From Candidatus Sumerlaeota bacterium (GTDB taxonomy: Bacteria > Sumerlaeota > Sumerlaeia > SLMS01 > JAHLLQ01): DNA of 64,000 bases. The notes under the pieces were generated by a model. It saw only the letters and a program-made list of their open reading frames with translations, was not told the DNA's origin and searched no databases. Below are positions 63,478-64,000 of the stretch, piece after piece. The translations under genes were made by a program, and so were the position numbers. The stretch lies in assembly GCA_030156535.1 (NCBI GenBank), contig JASGMJ010000003.1, positions 124,001-188,000 on the forward strand, given 5' to 3'. Each line of letters begins with the position of its first letter. The first letter of the stretch is position 1.

Positions 63478-64000
63478 TCAGGCGGTCAATTTCTCGGGGT
63501 CGGAAATGGGGGACGGAGTCATTGTGTCATGAGCGGATTGGTCGAGCAGCCAGTCGGCGATTTCCCCGGCACAGCCGGGACGTCCAAGTTCGTGCGCGGC
63601 AACCGCCATTTCACCGCGCCGCACCGTGCTGCGCAGGACGTCGGTCAGCAGAGTCGCCAGGCGCCGGCTTCCCAGCGAAGCCTCCTCCACAATCAACGCG
63701 GCGCCGCACTTCGCGAGTGCCTGCGCGTTCTCCCACTGGTGATTGTCCTTCGCGTGCGGATAGGGAATGAGCACGGAAGGAAGACCGCGCGCGGTGATTT
63801 CGGCCAGCGTGCTGGCGCCCGCACGGCTGACGACGAGATCCGCCGCCGCATACGCAAGATGCACATCGTCGAGGAACGGATGCAGGGAGACCTTTACGTT
63901 TGGCAGCGCCGAGCGATCCAGCTGCCCCTTCACCGTGTTATGGTTCAGCGGCCCGCACGCCCAGATGACTTGGAGTTGCAGGGAAGGCGGTATGTGGGCG
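63478..64000 (-). CDS. murG: UDP-N-acetylglucosamine-N-acetylmuramyl-pyrophosphoryl-undecaprenol GlcNAc transferase, C-terminal part
   Basis: The 3' portion of murG, cut by the window edge. MurG adds GlcNAc to lipid I to make lipid II. The visible ~170 residues carry the donor-binding half: VIWACGPLNHN, VSLHPFLDDVHLAYAAADLVVSRAGASTLAEITARGLPSVLIPYPHAKDNHQ..NA in the standard order, including the SRAGAST and AxDNHQxxNA motifs that bind UDP-GlcNAc. An ORF-internal GTG at 63933 is not the true start. It heads the run murG-murC-murB-ftsQ on the minus strand. Confidence 0.93.
   Translation of the reverse strand, partial: AHIPPSLQLQVIWACGPLNHNTVKGQLDRSALPNVKVSLHPFLDDVHLAYAAADLVVSRAGASTLAEITARGLPSVLIPYPHAKDNHQWENAQALAKCGAALIVEEASLGSRRLATLLTDVLRSTVRRGEMAVAAHELGRPGCAGEIADWLLDQSAHDTMTPSPISDPEKLTA

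Overview
The window is dense, GC-rich bacterial chromosome (about 55 protein genes and one tRNA). LpxK, a LolB-less but LPS-type kinase step, many lipobox signal peptides, MurB/MurC/MurG/FtsQ and a GspE/PilB ATPase point to a Gram-negative cell with an outer membrane. Several traits (a secreted protein ending in a DPF.G-type box with YSVGPDG, GH172/DUF2961, DUF4432, PhyH and GHL10-type glycosidases, a palindromic CCCAGGGC element) are of the kind seen in Planctomycetota/Verrucomicrobiota-like, Hydrogenedentota or Sumerlaeota genomes. The phylum is an inference; no rRNA is present to settle it.

Layout. 0-2.6 kb: PTS phosphocarrier HPr and enzyme I, with no sugar permease. 2.6-6.9 kb (minus): a J-domain/TPR protein, an Hsp70 with a long disordered tail, and glycerate kinase. 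7.2-10.4 kb (plus): a tight operon arsR - permease - CxxC mini-thioredoxin - ArsF-like - ArsG-like, with a palindrome in front of arsR; this reads as arsenical (possibly organoarsenical) detoxification. 10.5-12 kb: a less GC-rich secreted glycosidase-like gene with an FN3 domain. 12-22.5 kb: housekeeping and envelope genes (tRNA-Lys, PilZ, YchF-like GTPase, M19 dipeptidase, DEAD-box helicase with DEGD, ZapA plus a coiled-coil partner, SucD, LpxK, a type II secretion/pilus ATPase). 22.6-35.2 kb: secreted and lipoprotein hydrolases, an N-acyl-D-amino-acid deacylase/M14 peptidase/thioesterase operon, a Kef-type antiporter and ComM/YifB.

35.2-44.3 kb is a coherent carbohydrate locus. Divergent operons (GH38 alpha-mannosidase - xylose isomerase - GH172, and PfkB kinase - lyxose/mannose isomerase - DUF4432 mutarotase - PhyH dioxygenase) flank a perfect LacI-type operator. 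A plausible route is mannoside to mannose to fructose to fructose phosphate. 44.3-49 kb: a secreted M1 aminopeptidase and an orphan protein whose C-terminus resembles a secretin barrel domain. 49-60 kb: a palindromic composite repeat, glycosyltransferases, an NAD(P)-binding epimerase-like protein, DUF362, a metallophosphoesterase, PrmA, a GT87-like membrane mannosyltransferase and a MATE transporter. 60-64 kb (minus): the dcw segment murG-murC-murB-ftsQ, ending abruptly at ftsQ.

The most unusual non-coding signal is a dispersed intergenic element of about 80-120 bp, with copies near 15.3, 19.9 and 51.5 kb (the last inverted). It ends in a conserved motif reading CTGCG-TCAAG-CATG and always lies directly upstream of a gene.
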